From NCBI RefSeq assembly GCF_023614235.1, contig NZ_CP094264.1, positions 930,001 to 994,000 of the forward strand: DNA of 64,000 nt, written 5' to 3'. Numbering within the stretch: position 1 is the first letter of the stretch; each line of letters begins with the position of its first letter. A program made the translations under genes and the position numbers. The notes beneath the pieces were generated by a model. That model was not told where the DNA came from. It worked only from the letters and a program-made list of their open reading frames with translations, and searched no databases. This stretch comes from Streptomyces sp. MRC013. GTDB taxonomy: Bacteria > Actinomycetota > Actinomycetes > Streptomycetales > Streptomycetaceae. Below are positions 9,214 through 22,414 of the stretch, one piece after another.

Positions 9214-10611
9214 TCAGCCGGCGACCACGGTCACTTCGCCGACGCCCAGCGCCTCCACCGGCGCCTTGATCCGGGCCGCGTCCCCCACGAGGACGGTGAC
9301 CAGGCGGTCCGGCGGGAAGGCGTTGACGACGGCCGCCGTCGCCTCCACCGTGCCCGTGGAGTCCAGGCGCCGGTACAGCCGTGCCTGGAAGTCGTCCGGC
9401 AGGTGCTGCTCGACCTGCTCGGCGAGGGTGTCGGCGACGGACGCCGCGGTCTCGTACCTGAGCGGGGCCACGCCGACCAGGTTGTGCACGGCGGCGTCGC
9501 GTTCGGCGTCGGTGAGCCCTTCCGCCGCGAGGGTGCGCAGCACCTTCCACAGGTCGTCCAGCGCGGGACCGGTGTTGGGCGTGTCGACGGAGCCGCTGAT
9601 GGCGAGCATCGCCGCGCCCGTGCCGTCGGGCAGGGACCGCAGGACCTGCCCGAAGGCCCGCACGCCGTACGTGTAGCCCTTCTCCTCGCGCAGGACGCGG
9701 TCGAGACGGGAGGTGAGCGTGCCGCCCAGGCAGTACGTGCCGACGACCTGCGCGGGCCACACGCTGTCGTGCCGGTCGGGCCCGACGCGGCCGATGAGCA
9801 GCTGCGTCTGCACGGCGCCCGGCCGGTCCACGATGACGACGCGTCCGGTGTCGTCGGCCGTGACGGGGGACGCGGCGCGCGGGCGGGGCGCGTCGCCGGT
9901 CCACTCGCCGAGCGTGTCGCGGAGGAGCGCGTCGAGGTCGACGCCGGTCAGGTCGCCGACCACGACCGCGGTGGCCGACGCGGGACGGACGTGGGCCTCG
10001 TAGAAGGCCCGTACGGCCGCGGCGTCGATCCGGGCGACGGTCTCCTCCGTGCCCTGACGGGGCCGGGACACGCGCGAGGAGGCCGGGAACAGCTCGGCGG
10101 AGAGCTGCTTGGCCGCGCGGCGGCCCGGGTTGGCCGTCTCGTGCGGGATCTCGTCGAGCCGGTTGCGGACGAGGCGGCCGACCTCGTCGTCGGAGAAGGC
10201 CGGTGCCCGCAGCGCGTCGGAGAGCAGGCCGAGGGCCTTGTGCAGCCGGGACGCGGGCACTTCCAGGGAGACCCGCACGGCGGGGTGGTCCGCGTGCGCG
10301 TTCAGGGTGGCGCCGCACCGCTCCAGCTCGGCGGCGAACTCCTCGGCGGTGTGCTTGTCGGTGCCCTCGGACAGGGCGCGCGCCATGATGGTGGCGACGC
10401 CGTCGAGGCCCTCGGGCTCGGCCTCCAGCGGGGCTTCGAGGACGATCTCGACGGCGACGACCCGCTGACCGGGACGGTGGCAGCGCAGCACCGTGAGGCC
10501 GTTGCCGAGCCGGCCGCGCTCGGGTGCCGGGAAGGCCCACACGCGCGGCGTGCCCGGCTCCGGCCGCGGGTGGAACTCCATGGTGGTCAGAGACACGGCA
10601 GCGTCGCTCAC
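9214..10611 (-). CDS. M16 family metallopeptidase-like protein, non-catalytic partner
   Basis: A 465-residue insulinase/MPP-type protein. The N-terminal inverted zinc motif HxxEH is absent (GVATIMARALSEGTD occupies that place), but the Arg/Tyr element EKGYTYGVRAFG of the partner subunit is present. It therefore probably pairs with the active subunit encoded just upstream, as in the mitochondrial processing peptidase alpha/beta arrangement. The GTG start overlaps the stop of that gene by 4 bases (GTGA), so the two are translationally coupled. No signal peptide is evident. Confidence 0.85.
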   Translation of the reverse strand: MSDAAVSLTTMEFHPRPEPGTPRVWAFPAPERGRLGNGLTVLRCHRPGQRVVAVEIVLEAPLEAEPEGLDGVATIMARALSEGTDKHTAEEFAAELERCGATLNAHADHPAVRVSLEVPASRLHKALGLLSDALRAPAFSDDEVGRLVRNRLDEIPHETANPGRRAAKQLSAELFPASSRVSRPRQGTEETVARIDAAAVRAFYEAHVRPASATAVVVGDLTGVDLDALLRDTLGEWTGDAPRPRAASPVTADDTGRVVIVDRPGAVQTQLLIGRVGPDRHDSVWPAQVVGTYCLGGTLTSRLDRVLREEKGYTYGVRAFGQVLRSLPDGTGAAMLAISGSVDTPNTGPALDDLWKVLRTLAAEGLTDAERDAAVHNLVGVAPLRYETAASVADTLAEQVEQHLPDDFQARLYRRLDSTGTVEATAAVVNAFPPDRLVTVLVGDAARIKAPVEALGVGEVTVVAG

Positions 10612-11963
10612 TGGTCCGCCCCCTCTTCCTCGTCGCTGTCGGTCCGGTCGCCGTCGTCGGCCTTGGTGGGTTCGTAGACGAGGACGGCGCGGTTGTCCGG
10701 GCGCAGCCGCCGGGCGGCGACCTCGCGCACCTCGTCGGCGGTGACGTCCAGGATCCGCTGGACGGCGGTGAGGGCGAGCTGCGGGTCGCCGAAGAGGACG
10801 GCGAAGCGGCACAGCTCGTCGGCGCGGCCCGCGACCGTGCCCAGCCGGTCCAGCCACTCGCGCTCCAGCTGGGCCTGGGCGCGCTCCATCTCCTCGGCGG
10901 TGGGGCCCTCGGCGGCGAACCGGGCCAGCTCCTCGTCGACGGCGGCCTCGATGTCGGGCACCTCCACGCCGGCGGAGGCCTTCACGTCCAGCCAGGCCAG
11001 CGAGGGCGCCCCGGCCAGCCGCAGCAGCCCGAGGCTGGCGGCGACGGCGGTGCGGTCGCGCCGGACCAGGCGGTTGTGCAGCCGGGACGACTCGCCGCCG
11101 CCGAGGACGGTCAGGGCGACGTCGGCGGCGTCGCACGCGCGCGTGCCGTCGGACGGGAGGCGGTAGGCGGCCATCAGCGCGCGGGCCGGGACGTCCTCCT
11201 CGACGACCTCGCGGAGCTGCTCGCCGATGACGTCCGGGAGCGTCCCGTCCCGCGGCGCGGGCTTGCCGTCGTGGGGCGGGATGGAGCCGAAGTACTTCTC
11301 GACCCAGGCGAGCGTCTGCTCGGGGTCGATGTCGCCGACGACGGACAGGACGGCGTTGTTCGGGGCGTAGTACGTGCGGAAGAAGTCCCGGGCGTCCTCC
11401 AGCGTGGCCGCGTCCAGGTCCGCCATGGAGCCGATCGGCGTGTGGTGGTAGGGGTGCCCGTCCGGGAAGGCGAGGGCGGTCAGCCTCTCGAACGCCGTGC
11501 CGTACGGCATGTTGTCGTAGCGCTGGCGGCGCTCGTTCTTGACGACGTCCCGCTGGTTCTCCATCGACTCGTCGTCGAGGGCGGTGAGCAGGGACCCCAT
11601 GCGGTCGGCCTCCAGCCAGAGGGCGAGCTCCAGCTGGTGGGCGGGCATGGTCTCGAAGTAGTTGGTGCGCTCGAAGCTCGTGGTGCCGTTGAGGGAGCCG
11701 CCGGCGCCCTGCACCAGCTCGAAGTGGCCGTTCCCCTCGACCTGCGCGGAGCCCTGGAACATCAGGTGCTCGAAGAGGTGGGCGAGGCCGGTTCGGCCCT
11801 TGACCTCGTGGCGGGAGCCGACGTCGTACCAGAGGCACACCGCGGCGACCGGGGCCAGGTGGTCCTCCGAGAGCACCACGCGCAGGCCGTTGGCCAGCCG
11901 GTGCTCGGTCGCTGTCAGGCCGCCGGAGCCGGCCTCGGCCGTGGCCGTGTGACCCATGGGCAT
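10608..11963 (-). CDS. M16 family zinc metallopeptidase, catalytic partner
   Basis: A 451-residue pitrilysin/insulinase-type peptidase. The inverted zinc motif HLFEH is at residues 62-66 within GLAHLFEHLMFQG, with the further Glu of the family in the ENQRDVVKNERRQR helix. Domain length fits a single M16A/M16C half that acts as a heterodimer with the downstream gene. Start ATG at 11963 has GAAGGGA 5-6 nt upstream; a second ATG two codons later is less well placed. It diverges from parC across 180 bases. Confidence 0.9.
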   Translation of the reverse strand: MPMGHTATAEAGSGGLTATEHRLANGLRVVLSEDHLAPVAAVCLWYDVGSRHEVKGRTGLAHLFEHLMFQGSAQVEGNGHFELVQGAGGSLNGTTSFERTNYFETMPAHQLELALWLEADRMGSLLTALDDESMENQRDVVKNERRQRYDNMPYGTAFERLTALAFPDGHPYHHTPIGSMADLDAATLEDARDFFRTYYAPNNAVLSVVGDIDPEQTLAWVEKYFGSIPPHDGKPAPRDGTLPDVIGEQLREVVEEDVPARALMAAYRLPSDGTRACDAADVALTVLGGGESSRLHNRLVRRDRTAVAASLGLLRLAGAPSLAWLDVKASAGVEVPDIEAAVDEELARFAAEGPTAEEMERAQAQLEREWLDRLGTVAGRADELCRFAVLFGDPQLALTAVQRILDVTADEVREVAARRLRPDNRAVLVYEPTKADDGDRTDSDEEEGADQ

Positions 11964-12143
11964 GTACGTCCCTTCGATCGCTTCGTGAAAACTGTTGCCA
12001 CTGTATGCAAGCGCACCGGCGCCCTGCGAAGTTCCCGACAACCTGCGGCGTCCCTCTTCCGGGTCGCGGTCGGTCCTGTCAGTGGGACGGTCCACAATGG
12101 TCGGCGTCAGATCAACCCTGTTGGTGAAGGAGCCGCAGCAGCG

Positions 12144-14597
<2,454 letters not shown>

Positions 14598-14645
14598 CCG
14601 CCGGGGCGTGACGGGCGGGCGCGCCGGTGGGCGTGCCGCCGCGCG

Positions 14646-15797
14646 TCAGGCGCGGTCGGCCGCTCCACCGTACGCGCCGGTGCCGTACGGGTCGCTGCCG
14701 TACGCCGCCGTTCCGTGGCCGGGGGCCGGTTCGGCCTCCGGCGGTTCGGCCTCCGCCCGGGGCTCGGGGACGTACCGCAGGACGCCCCACAGGGCGTGGG
14801 CCTCCGGAGCGTCGTGCGGACCCGTCACCCGGCATCCGTCCAGCGCCCGGCGCAGGGCCCCGCCGTCCGTGCCCGAGCCGATGAGGACGAGCCGGGTGAG
14901 CCGCTCCTCACCGGGCGGCCAGGGCTCCGGGTAGAAGCGCAGGAACCGGCCGACGGCGTGCACGGAGTACCGGTTGCCCGGGTCCGCGTCGCCGAAGTCG
15001 ACGAACCCCTTGATCCGGTACAGCCCTTCGGGCCGCGAGTCGAGGAAGTCCATGAGGCGGCGCGGGTGGAGGGGCTCCCCGGTGGTGAACGACACGGTCT
15101 CGTAGGCGGCGTGCGGGTGGTCGCGGTGGTCGCGCTCGTACGCGTCGGCGTACAGGTCCTCGAAGGACAGCTGCCGGGATCCGGCCGGATCGCCGGTGCG
15201 GGCGGCGCGGTCGAACAGCAGCTCCGGGTCGACGCGCCCGTACGCCGCCGTGACCACCGCGGCGCGGCCCGCGAGATCCGCGACGGCGCCCCGTACGCGC
15301 CGCAGCTCGTCCTCCGGGACGCGGTCGGCCTTGTTGACGACGACGAGGTCGGCGATGCCGAGGTGCCGGTCCGTCTCGGGGTGGCGGGCGCGCGTCGCGT
15401 CGAACTCGGCGGCGTCGACGACCTCGACGAGACCGCCGTACACGACCCGCTCGCTGTCGCTGGCGAGGATCATCCGCACCAGCTCCTGCGGTTCCGCCAG
15501 GCCGCTGGCCTCGATGACGATGACGTCGAGCCGGGCCGAGGGGCGGGTGAGGACCTCCAGGTACGTGTCGAGTTCGCTCGCGTCGACGGCGCAGCACAGG
15601 CAGCCGTTGCCGAGGGACACCGTCGAACCGACCTGGCCGGCGACGGTCATGGCGTCGATCTCGATGGACCCGAAGTCGTTGACCAGCACGCCGACGCGGG
15701 TACCGCGGGCGGTGCGCAGGAGGTGGTTGAGCAGGGTGGTCTTGCCGGAACCGAGGAATCCCGCGAGGACGACGACGGGAATCTGCTGCGCGCTCAA
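14646..15797 (-). CDS. CobW/COG0523-type G3E GTPase (putative metallochaperone)
   Basis: A 383-residue G3E-family GTPase. The P-loop GFLGSGKT is at residues 13-20 and the metal-binding CxCC at Cys66-Cys69 in GNGCLCC. IEASGLAEP and NKAD are the other GTPase motifs, and a CobW C-terminal domain follows (LYRIKGFVDFG). Such proteins deliver zinc or other metals to client enzymes; no Zur site was found to prove zinc. The last 25 residues are an odd Tyr/Gly/Pro tail (AAYGSDPYGTGAYGG) with no known role. It ends 48 bases from parC, convergently. Confidence 0.88.
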   Translation of the reverse strand: MSAQQIPVVVLAGFLGSGKTTLLNHLLRTARGTRVGVLVNDFGSIEIDAMTVAGQVGSTVSLGNGCLCCAVDASELDTYLEVLTRPSARLDVIVIEASGLAEPQELVRMILASDSERVVYGGLVEVVDAAEFDATRARHPETDRHLGIADLVVVNKADRVPEDELRRVRGAVADLAGRAAVVTAAYGRVDPELLFDRAARTGDPAGSRQLSFEDLYADAYERDHRDHPHAAYETVSFTTGEPLHPRRLMDFLDSRPEGLYRIKGFVDFGDADPGNRYSVHAVGRFLRFYPEPWPPGEERLTRLVLIGSGTDGGALRRALDGCRVTGPHDAPEAHALWGVLRYVPEPRAEAEPPEAEPAPGHGTAAYGSDPYGTGAYGGAADRA

Positions 15798-16427
15798 GAG
15801 GCACCTTTCTCACCGGGCGGCCGAAGATCGGGACCCCTCAGGATAGGCGGGGGCGCACGCCGCTTCCGGCCACGAGGCCGGTCCCCGCCGCTTCCGTCCC
15901 CGGCGGCCCGCGCCTCCGTCGCCACGGCGGCCGCTCCCGCTCTCGCTCTCGCTCTCGCGACGGCGGCCTTCCCGTACGGCCTGCGCTCCCGCCTTCGGCG
16001 GCCACGGTCGCGCCCTCGGCGGTGCCGCCTCCCCGGACGGTCCGCGCTTCCGCTCCCGGCCCCCGGCGGCCCGCGCTTGCGCCCTCGGCGGTCGCGGTCG
16101 CGCCCGGGTCGGCCGGGACCGGTGCCCCCGCGGCCTCCGCCGCTCCCGTCCGGCGGTCCAGCCGGACCGCCGGACGGGCACAGGCGCCGGACCGGGCGGG
16201 GGCGGTCGGGAAGCGGGTGGGCGCTCGCGGCGGTCCCGCCCTGCCGAGTGCCGGGGCGAGCCCCGGTGACGGGTTCCGTGCGGCCGGGGCTGACGGTACG
16301 GACGGGGCGCAAGGCGCCCGGGCCCCCGGGAGCCCGTCCGACGGGACGGCCGGAAAGCCGAGGACCCGCCGTCCGGGGGGTCCTCCGGCCAGCGGGTCCG
16401 AACGGGCGGCCCCTCACGGGGCGCGCT
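15798..16427. other. 630-base gene-free, low-complexity GC-rich gap
   Basis: Between cobW and parE on the same strand. The sequence is close to 80% GC and made of degenerate short motifs (GCTCTC runs near 15940-15955; repeated CGGCGGCC/CCGCGCTT blocks to 16150). Open frames here have no protein-like composition. Apart from the hairpin at 16360-16385 I see nothing functional. Confidence 0.5.
16360..16385 (-). terminator. Probable hairpin terminator after parE
   Basis: An 8-bp stem (GAGGACCC with GGGTCCTC) and 10-nt loop, beginning about 40 bases after the parE stop on the minus strand. No U tract. Confidence 0.45.
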
Positions 16428-18545
16428 TCAGGCGTCGATGCGCGAGCGGTCCAGCGTCGCGGCCGAACTGGTGATGAACTCCTTGCGGGGCGCCACGTCG
16501 TTGCCCATCAGCAGGTCGAACACCTGCTCCGCCGCGTCCAGGTCGCCGATGTTGATCCGGCGCAGCGTGCGGTGGCGCGGGTCCATGGTGGTCTCCGCCA
16601 GCTGGTCGGCGTCCATCTCGCCGAGGCCCTTGTAGCGCTGGACGGAGTCCTTGTAGCGGATTCCCTTGCGCTGGAACTCCAGCAGGGTCTGCCGCAGTTC
16701 GCTGTCCGAGTACGTGTACACGTACTTGTCCTGGCCGCGCTTGGGCTGGACGAGCTCGATGCGGTGCAGCGGCGGCACCGCGGCGAAGACGCGGCCGGCC
16801 TCCACCATGGGGCGCATGTACCGCTGGAACAGGGTGAGCAGCAGGCAGCGGATGTGCGCGCCGTCCACATCGGCGTCGACGAGGAGGACGATCTTGCCGT
16901 ACCGGGCGGCGTCGAGGTCGAAGGTCCGGCCGGACCCGGCTCCTATGACCTGGATGATCGCACCGCACTCGGCGTTCTTCAGCATGTCCGACACGGACGA
17001 CTTCTGAACGTTGAGGATCTTGCCCCGGATCGGCAGGAGCGCCTGGAACTCGCTGTTCCGGGCGAGCTTCGCCGTGCCGAGCGCGGAGTCGCCCTCGACG
17101 ATGAACAACTCGCTGCGCTCGACGTCGTCGCTGCGGCAGTCGGCGAGCTTGGCCGGCAGGGACGAGGTCTCCAGGGCCGTCTTGCGGCGCTGGGCCTCCT
17201 TGTGCTGCCGGGCCGCGATGCGCGTGCGGGCGGCGGCGACGGTCTTCTCCAGCACGGCGCGGGCCTGGGCCTTGGCGTCGCGCCTGGTGGAGGTCAGGAA
17301 CGCCTTCAGCTCCTTGGCCACGACGTTGGCGACGATCCGGTTCGCGGCGGACGTGCCGAGGACCTCCTTGGTCTGGCCCTCGAACTGCGGCTCGGCCAGC
17401 CGGACGGTCACGACGGCGGTCAGGCCCTCCAGGGCGTCGTCCTTGACGATGTCGTCCTCGGCCACGCGCAGGAGCTTGGCGGCGCGCAGGACCTCGTTGA
17501 CGGTCTTGGTGACGGCCCGCTCGAAGCCGGTGACGTGCGTGCCGCCCTTGGGCGTGGCGATGATGTTGACGAACGACCTGACCGTCGTGTCGTACCCCGT
17601 GCCCCAGCGCAGCGCCACGTCGACGCCGAGTTCGCGGGTGACCTCGGTGGGCGTCATGTGGCCGCGTTCGTCGAGGACCGGGACGGTCTCCTTGAACGTG
17701 CCCTGGCCGGTGAGGCGGAGCACGTCGCAGATCGGCTTGTCCGGGGCGAGGAACTCGCAGAACTCGCTGATGCCGCCGTCGAAGCGGAAGATCTCCTGGC
17801 TCTTGCCCACGCCTTCGAGGTCGCGGTCGTCGCGGACGACGATGGTCAGGCCGGGGACGAGGAAGGCGGTCTGGCGGGCGCGCTGGTGCAGCGTCTCCAG
17901 GGAGAGCTTGGCGTCCTTGAGGAAGATCTGCCGGTCCGCCCAGTACCGCACCCGCGTGCCCGTGCGGGTCTTCGGCACGCGCTTGGCCCTGCGGAGGCCG
18001 CTGGCCGGGTCGAAGGGGGCGTCGGGCCCGGGTCCGGCGAAGGATCCGGGGACGCCGCGGCGGAAGCTGATCGCGTGGGTGGCTCCGCCGCGGTCCACCT
18101 CCACGTCGAGGCGGGCCGACAGCGCGTTCACCACCGAGGCGCCCACGCCGTGGAGACCGCCGGAGGCGGCGTACGAGCCGCCGCCGAACTTGCCGCCGGC
18201 GTGGAGCTTGGTCATGACGACCTCGACGCCCGACAGGCCCGTCTTGGGCTCGACGTCGACGGGGATGCCGCGGCCGTTGTCCCGGACCTCCACGGAACCG
18301 TCCTGGTGGAGGACGACCTCGATGTGGTCGCAGTAGCCGCCGAGGGCCTCGTCGACGGAGTTGTCGATGATCTCCCAGATGCAGTGCATCAGACCGCGGC
18401 TGTCGGTGGACCCGATGTACATGCCGGGGCGCTTGCGGACCGCTTCGAGCCCTTCGAGTACGAGCAGGTGCCGCGCGGTGTAGTTGGAACCGTCACGGTC
18501 TGCGGTCAGCAGCGCACTGGACGGAACGGACGTCTCGGCGGTCAC
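16428..18545 (-). CDS. parE: DNA topoisomerase IV subunit B
   Basis: A 705-residue GHKL ATPase subunit. ATP-site motifs: EIIDNSVDEALGG, RDNGRGIPVD and GGLHGVGASVVNALS. The transducer domain follows, then the TOPRIM domain with EGDSALGTAK and LLVDADVDGAHI, and the C-terminal YKGLGEMDADQL. It partners ParC to separate daughter chromosomes. The GTG start at 18545 follows GAGGAGCG by about 7 nt. A 440-base gap precedes it, shared with the divergent DUF7455 gene. Confidence 0.94.
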   Translation of the reverse strand: MTAETSVPSSALLTADRDGSNYTARHLLVLEGLEAVRKRPGMYIGSTDSRGLMHCIWEIIDNSVDEALGGYCDHIEVVLHQDGSVEVRDNGRGIPVDVEPKTGLSGVEVVMTKLHAGGKFGGGSYAASGGLHGVGASVVNALSARLDVEVDRGGATHAISFRRGVPGSFAGPGPDAPFDPASGLRRAKRVPKTRTGTRVRYWADRQIFLKDAKLSLETLHQRARQTAFLVPGLTIVVRDDRDLEGVGKSQEIFRFDGGISEFCEFLAPDKPICDVLRLTGQGTFKETVPVLDERGHMTPTEVTRELGVDVALRWGTGYDTTVRSFVNIIATPKGGTHVTGFERAVTKTVNEVLRAAKLLRVAEDDIVKDDALEGLTAVVTVRLAEPQFEGQTKEVLGTSAANRIVANVVAKELKAFLTSTRRDAKAQARAVLEKTVAAARTRIAARQHKEAQRRKTALETSSLPAKLADCRSDDVERSELFIVEGDSALGTAKLARNSEFQALLPIRGKILNVQKSSVSDMLKNAECGAIIQVIGAGSGRTFDLDAARYGKIVLLVDADVDGAHIRCLLLTLFQRYMRPMVEAGRVFAAVPPLHRIELVQPKRGQDKYVYTYSDSELRQTLLEFQRKGIRYKDSVQRYKGLGEMDADQLAETTMDPRHRTLRRINIGDLDAAEQVFDLLMGNDVAPRKEFITSSAATLDRSRIDA

Positions 18546-18982
18546 GCGGTTCGCTCCTCGCTGAATTTGGGATCTTGCCCACAGGGGTAAGGGGGCGGCG
18601 TCTGTGCCGGTCCGAGCGTACAGAGCCCTGGTAGAGCGGTTGTAACGCCACCCTCGTGAAGAGTCATGCTAGTCCACATTCGCATACGCGTTCGATCACT
18701 CGGGCGAGTGACATGGACATCGCGTTCCCTTCCAGGCATGAACCATTTAGGCTCCGGGCACGTCCTCATGCACAACCGGCAACCCGGCCGGGAGGACACA
18801 CCACACAAGCAACGCGAAACCCGTAACGCACAGCGACACGGCAATACGGCCCATTCGCCGCCAACCGGCAGCAGACAGCCAGCTGGAAAAAGTTTCGAGG
18901 AAAAGCCGCGAGCGGGAACGTTTTCCGCCTGGTTGGATGTTGACCCTGGTACGACAGCTCGTCGAGCTAGAGAAGAGGCGAC
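18546..18982. promoter_or_regulatory. Divergent promoter region of parE and the DUF7455 gene
   Basis: A 437-base intergenic region of lower GC than its surroundings. Toward the plus-strand gene it holds GGAAC (18915-18919), a 19-nt spacer and GTT (18939-18941), similar to an ECF sigma-R promoter (GGAAT-N18/19-GTT). A TTGACC at 18940-18945 overlaps it. A short inverted repeat AGCTC-GTC-GAGCT follows at 18956-18968, just before the ribosome site. None is proven. Confidence 0.35.
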
Positions 18983-19213
18983 GTGACTACTGTTCTGACC
19001 CCCGCGAGCCCGCTGACGGCCGCCGACCGCTGCGATCGCTGCGGCGCCCAGGCATATCTGCGCGTCGTGCTGACCAGCGGTGGCGAACTGCTCTTCTGCG
19101 CCCACCACGGCCGCAAGTTCGAGCCGGAACTGAAGAAGATCGCCGCGGACATACAGGATGAGACGGACCGGCTCACCACGGTGCCGGCCGGAGCGACCGA
19201 CGAGGACCGCTGA
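18983..19213 (+). CDS. DUF7455 small zinc-ribbon-like protein
   Basis: A 76-residue conserved actinobacterial protein of unknown function. It contains CDRCGAQAYLRV and, 20 residues later, CAHHGRKFEPEL, a Cys/His pattern that suggests one bound zinc ion. The rest is helical and charged. The GTG start follows AGAGG with good spacing. It is usually found close to the principal sigma factor gene, as here. A very strong terminator follows, so it is transcribed alone. Confidence 0.82.
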   Translation: MTTVLTPASPLTAADRCDRCGAQAYLRVVLTSGGELLFCAHHGRKFEPELKKIAADIQDETDRLTTVPAGATDEDR

Positions 19214-19253
19214 CACGCGCATCCACGACGAGCGAGATCGGTCCAGGACCGGA

Positions 19254-19296
19254 CACCGGGCGGCCGCCCCCGTCACACGGGGGCGGCCGCCCGGTG
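19254..19296 (+). terminator. Very strong hairpin terminator after the DUF7455 gene
   Basis: A perfect 20-bp GC stem (19254-19273 with 19277-19296) closed by a 3-nt CAC loop. It lies between convergent genes and can act both ways. Confidence 0.85.
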
Positions 19297-19408
19297 CTTC
19301 CCGCACCGGTACGGCGGGAACGGCGCCCCGTGCGACGGCCGGGTGCCGCCCCGCCGTACCTCCGGCCCTGCCGGACGGGCCCCGGCCGCCCGGCGCGCGG
19401 CGCGGCGG

Positions 19409-20239
19409 TCATGACCGGGACAGGACCGCCGAGACCCTGGTGTAGACGCCGGGGCTCCCGGCCAGCCCGCAGCCGCCGCCCCAGGACACCAGGCCGATGA
19501 GCTTCCCACGCGCGACCAACGGACCGCCGCTGTCGCCCTGGCAGGCGTCCCGCCCTCCCTCCCTCGTACCGGCGCACAGCATCGTGGCGGGGAGGTACCG
19601 CGCCTCGCCCCGCCCCGCCGGGTAGGCGCGCGCGCAGTCCTCGTCGGGCAGGACGGACACGTCGGCGGCGCGCAGCGTGTGCGCGTAGGTCCCCGTGCCC
19701 GTCGTGTCCCCCCCACCCGTACACGGTCGCGCTCGTACCCGGTGCGTACGCGGGGTCGCCGGCGGGCGCCACCGGGATCGCGTGACCGCGCGGCAGCGGC
19801 CGGGCCAGCGTCAACACGGCGGCGTCGCCGGTGTTGGAGCCGGCGTCGTAGGCGGGATTGATCCACATGCTCTCGACGGCCACCTCGTGCCCGCCGCTCC
19901 CCCGAGGTCGCTGCGGCCGACGACGACCTTGAGGTCCCGCAGCTGCTCGGGCCGCACCCCCAGCACATCCTCCCTCAGGCAGTGCGCGGCGGTCGCCACC
20001 TTCGTCGGGGCGATGACGACGCCCCCGCAGAACTGGCCCGACCGCATACCCCCGAACCGGTCACGGCTGGAGAGCGCCACGACCCACGGGGTGTCGGACG
20101 CGTTCACCGTACGGCCGCCCACAACCCCGCTGTCGGCCGCCGCCGGCGCGGGAGCGACCAGCGGCGCGACGGCCGCCACGGCGGCCAGCACCCCCAGGAC
20201 CGCCCGCTTCCTGCTGCTGGGATGACGCGTGCCGCGCAT
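19409..20239 (-). CDS. Secreted trypsin-like (S1A) serine protease, two frameshifts here
   Basis: About 276 residues when corrected. It has a signal peptide ([23 protein letters not shown]), a mature N-terminus at VVGG, and the triad in order: ATAAHC (His), [14 protein letters not shown] (Asp) and CQGDSGGPL (Ser). The frame breaks twice. At the C5 run 19899-19903 a base is missing (restored: [20 protein letters not shown]), and at the C7 run 19708-19714 a base is extra (restored: [20 protein letters not shown]). Net length is unchanged. Two independent breaks make a genuine pseudogene conceivable, but both are in homopolymers like the others in this window. Confidence 0.75.
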
Positions 20240-20315
20240 TCGGCCTCCTGACTCAGAGATGCACCTTGCTCACTCAGCGTCGTCCAGACGGGGAGTCGGC
20301 GCACCCCGCAACGCC

Positions 20316-20351
20316 GGAGGGCCCGGCTCCTTCTGCGGAACCGGGCCCTCC
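20316..20351 (-). terminator. Hairpin terminator after hrdB
   Basis: A 15-bp stem (20316-20330 with 20337-20351) with one G-U pair on the minus-strand RNA, loop of 6, located 32 bases after the hrdB stop. Confidence 0.75.
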
Positions 20352-20382
20352 GAGGGCACCGTGCGGGGCGTACGGGCGCCGA

Positions 20383-21957
<1,575 letters not shown>

Positions 21958-22414
21958 GAACAACCTCTCGGAACGATGGAAACGGCTTCCGGCCCCGCCC
22001 GTGATCGGACCGGAGCCGACGACCGTCGGCGGGGAATGAGCCGACGACGCGGGCTGAACCTCGAAGGTGCACAGCGCCGTGGACGGCGGCTGCGTTCCCT
22101 CGTCGGCTGTCACCTCTTAGGTCATCGCCGTGCTTCGAGGAGTGTTACGCCCAATCCACGTGGCCCGGGTCACATCGTGAAATCGGAGGAGCGGGGACGA
22201 AAGGGACGGCCCTTCCGCGCCCGCGGCTCGGTGGCGACGGCGGCCGCGCCGCCCCGGCCGTGCCGCCGGGCCCTGGGACCGGGTCCGGGCCGGGTACCCC
22301 GGTGGGACCCGGCGACACGCGTGCGCGCGGGGTTCCGCGTCCGGCGCCTCCGCCTTCGTACGGCGCCGGGCGTCGCGGGCCGCCGCGTGTGCGGCCTTCG
22401 GTCACGGTCCGCGG
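21958..22414 (-). promoter_or_regulatory. Upstream region of hrdB
   Basis: A 457-base region between whiH and hrdB, both on the minus strand. The half nearest hrdB (about 21958-22200) is lower in GC and should hold the hrdB promoters; the rest is GC-rich with no recognisable element. I could not place a -10/-35 pair with confidence. Confidence 0.4.

Noticed and set aside
10524..12143. Open frame that would extend ParC upstream by over 500 residues
   Set aside because: This part overlaps the M16 peptidase gene on the other strand and has no family similarity; the ATG at 12144 gives the normal ParC N-terminus.
18573..18581. TTGCCCACA near the parE start as a DnaA box
   Set aside because: One mismatch in the core and no second box nearby.
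21958..22113. Extra 52 residues at the HrdB N-terminus
   Set aside because: No ribosome site at 22113 and the segment is not part of known HrdB; the GTG at 21957 has GAGAGG in front.
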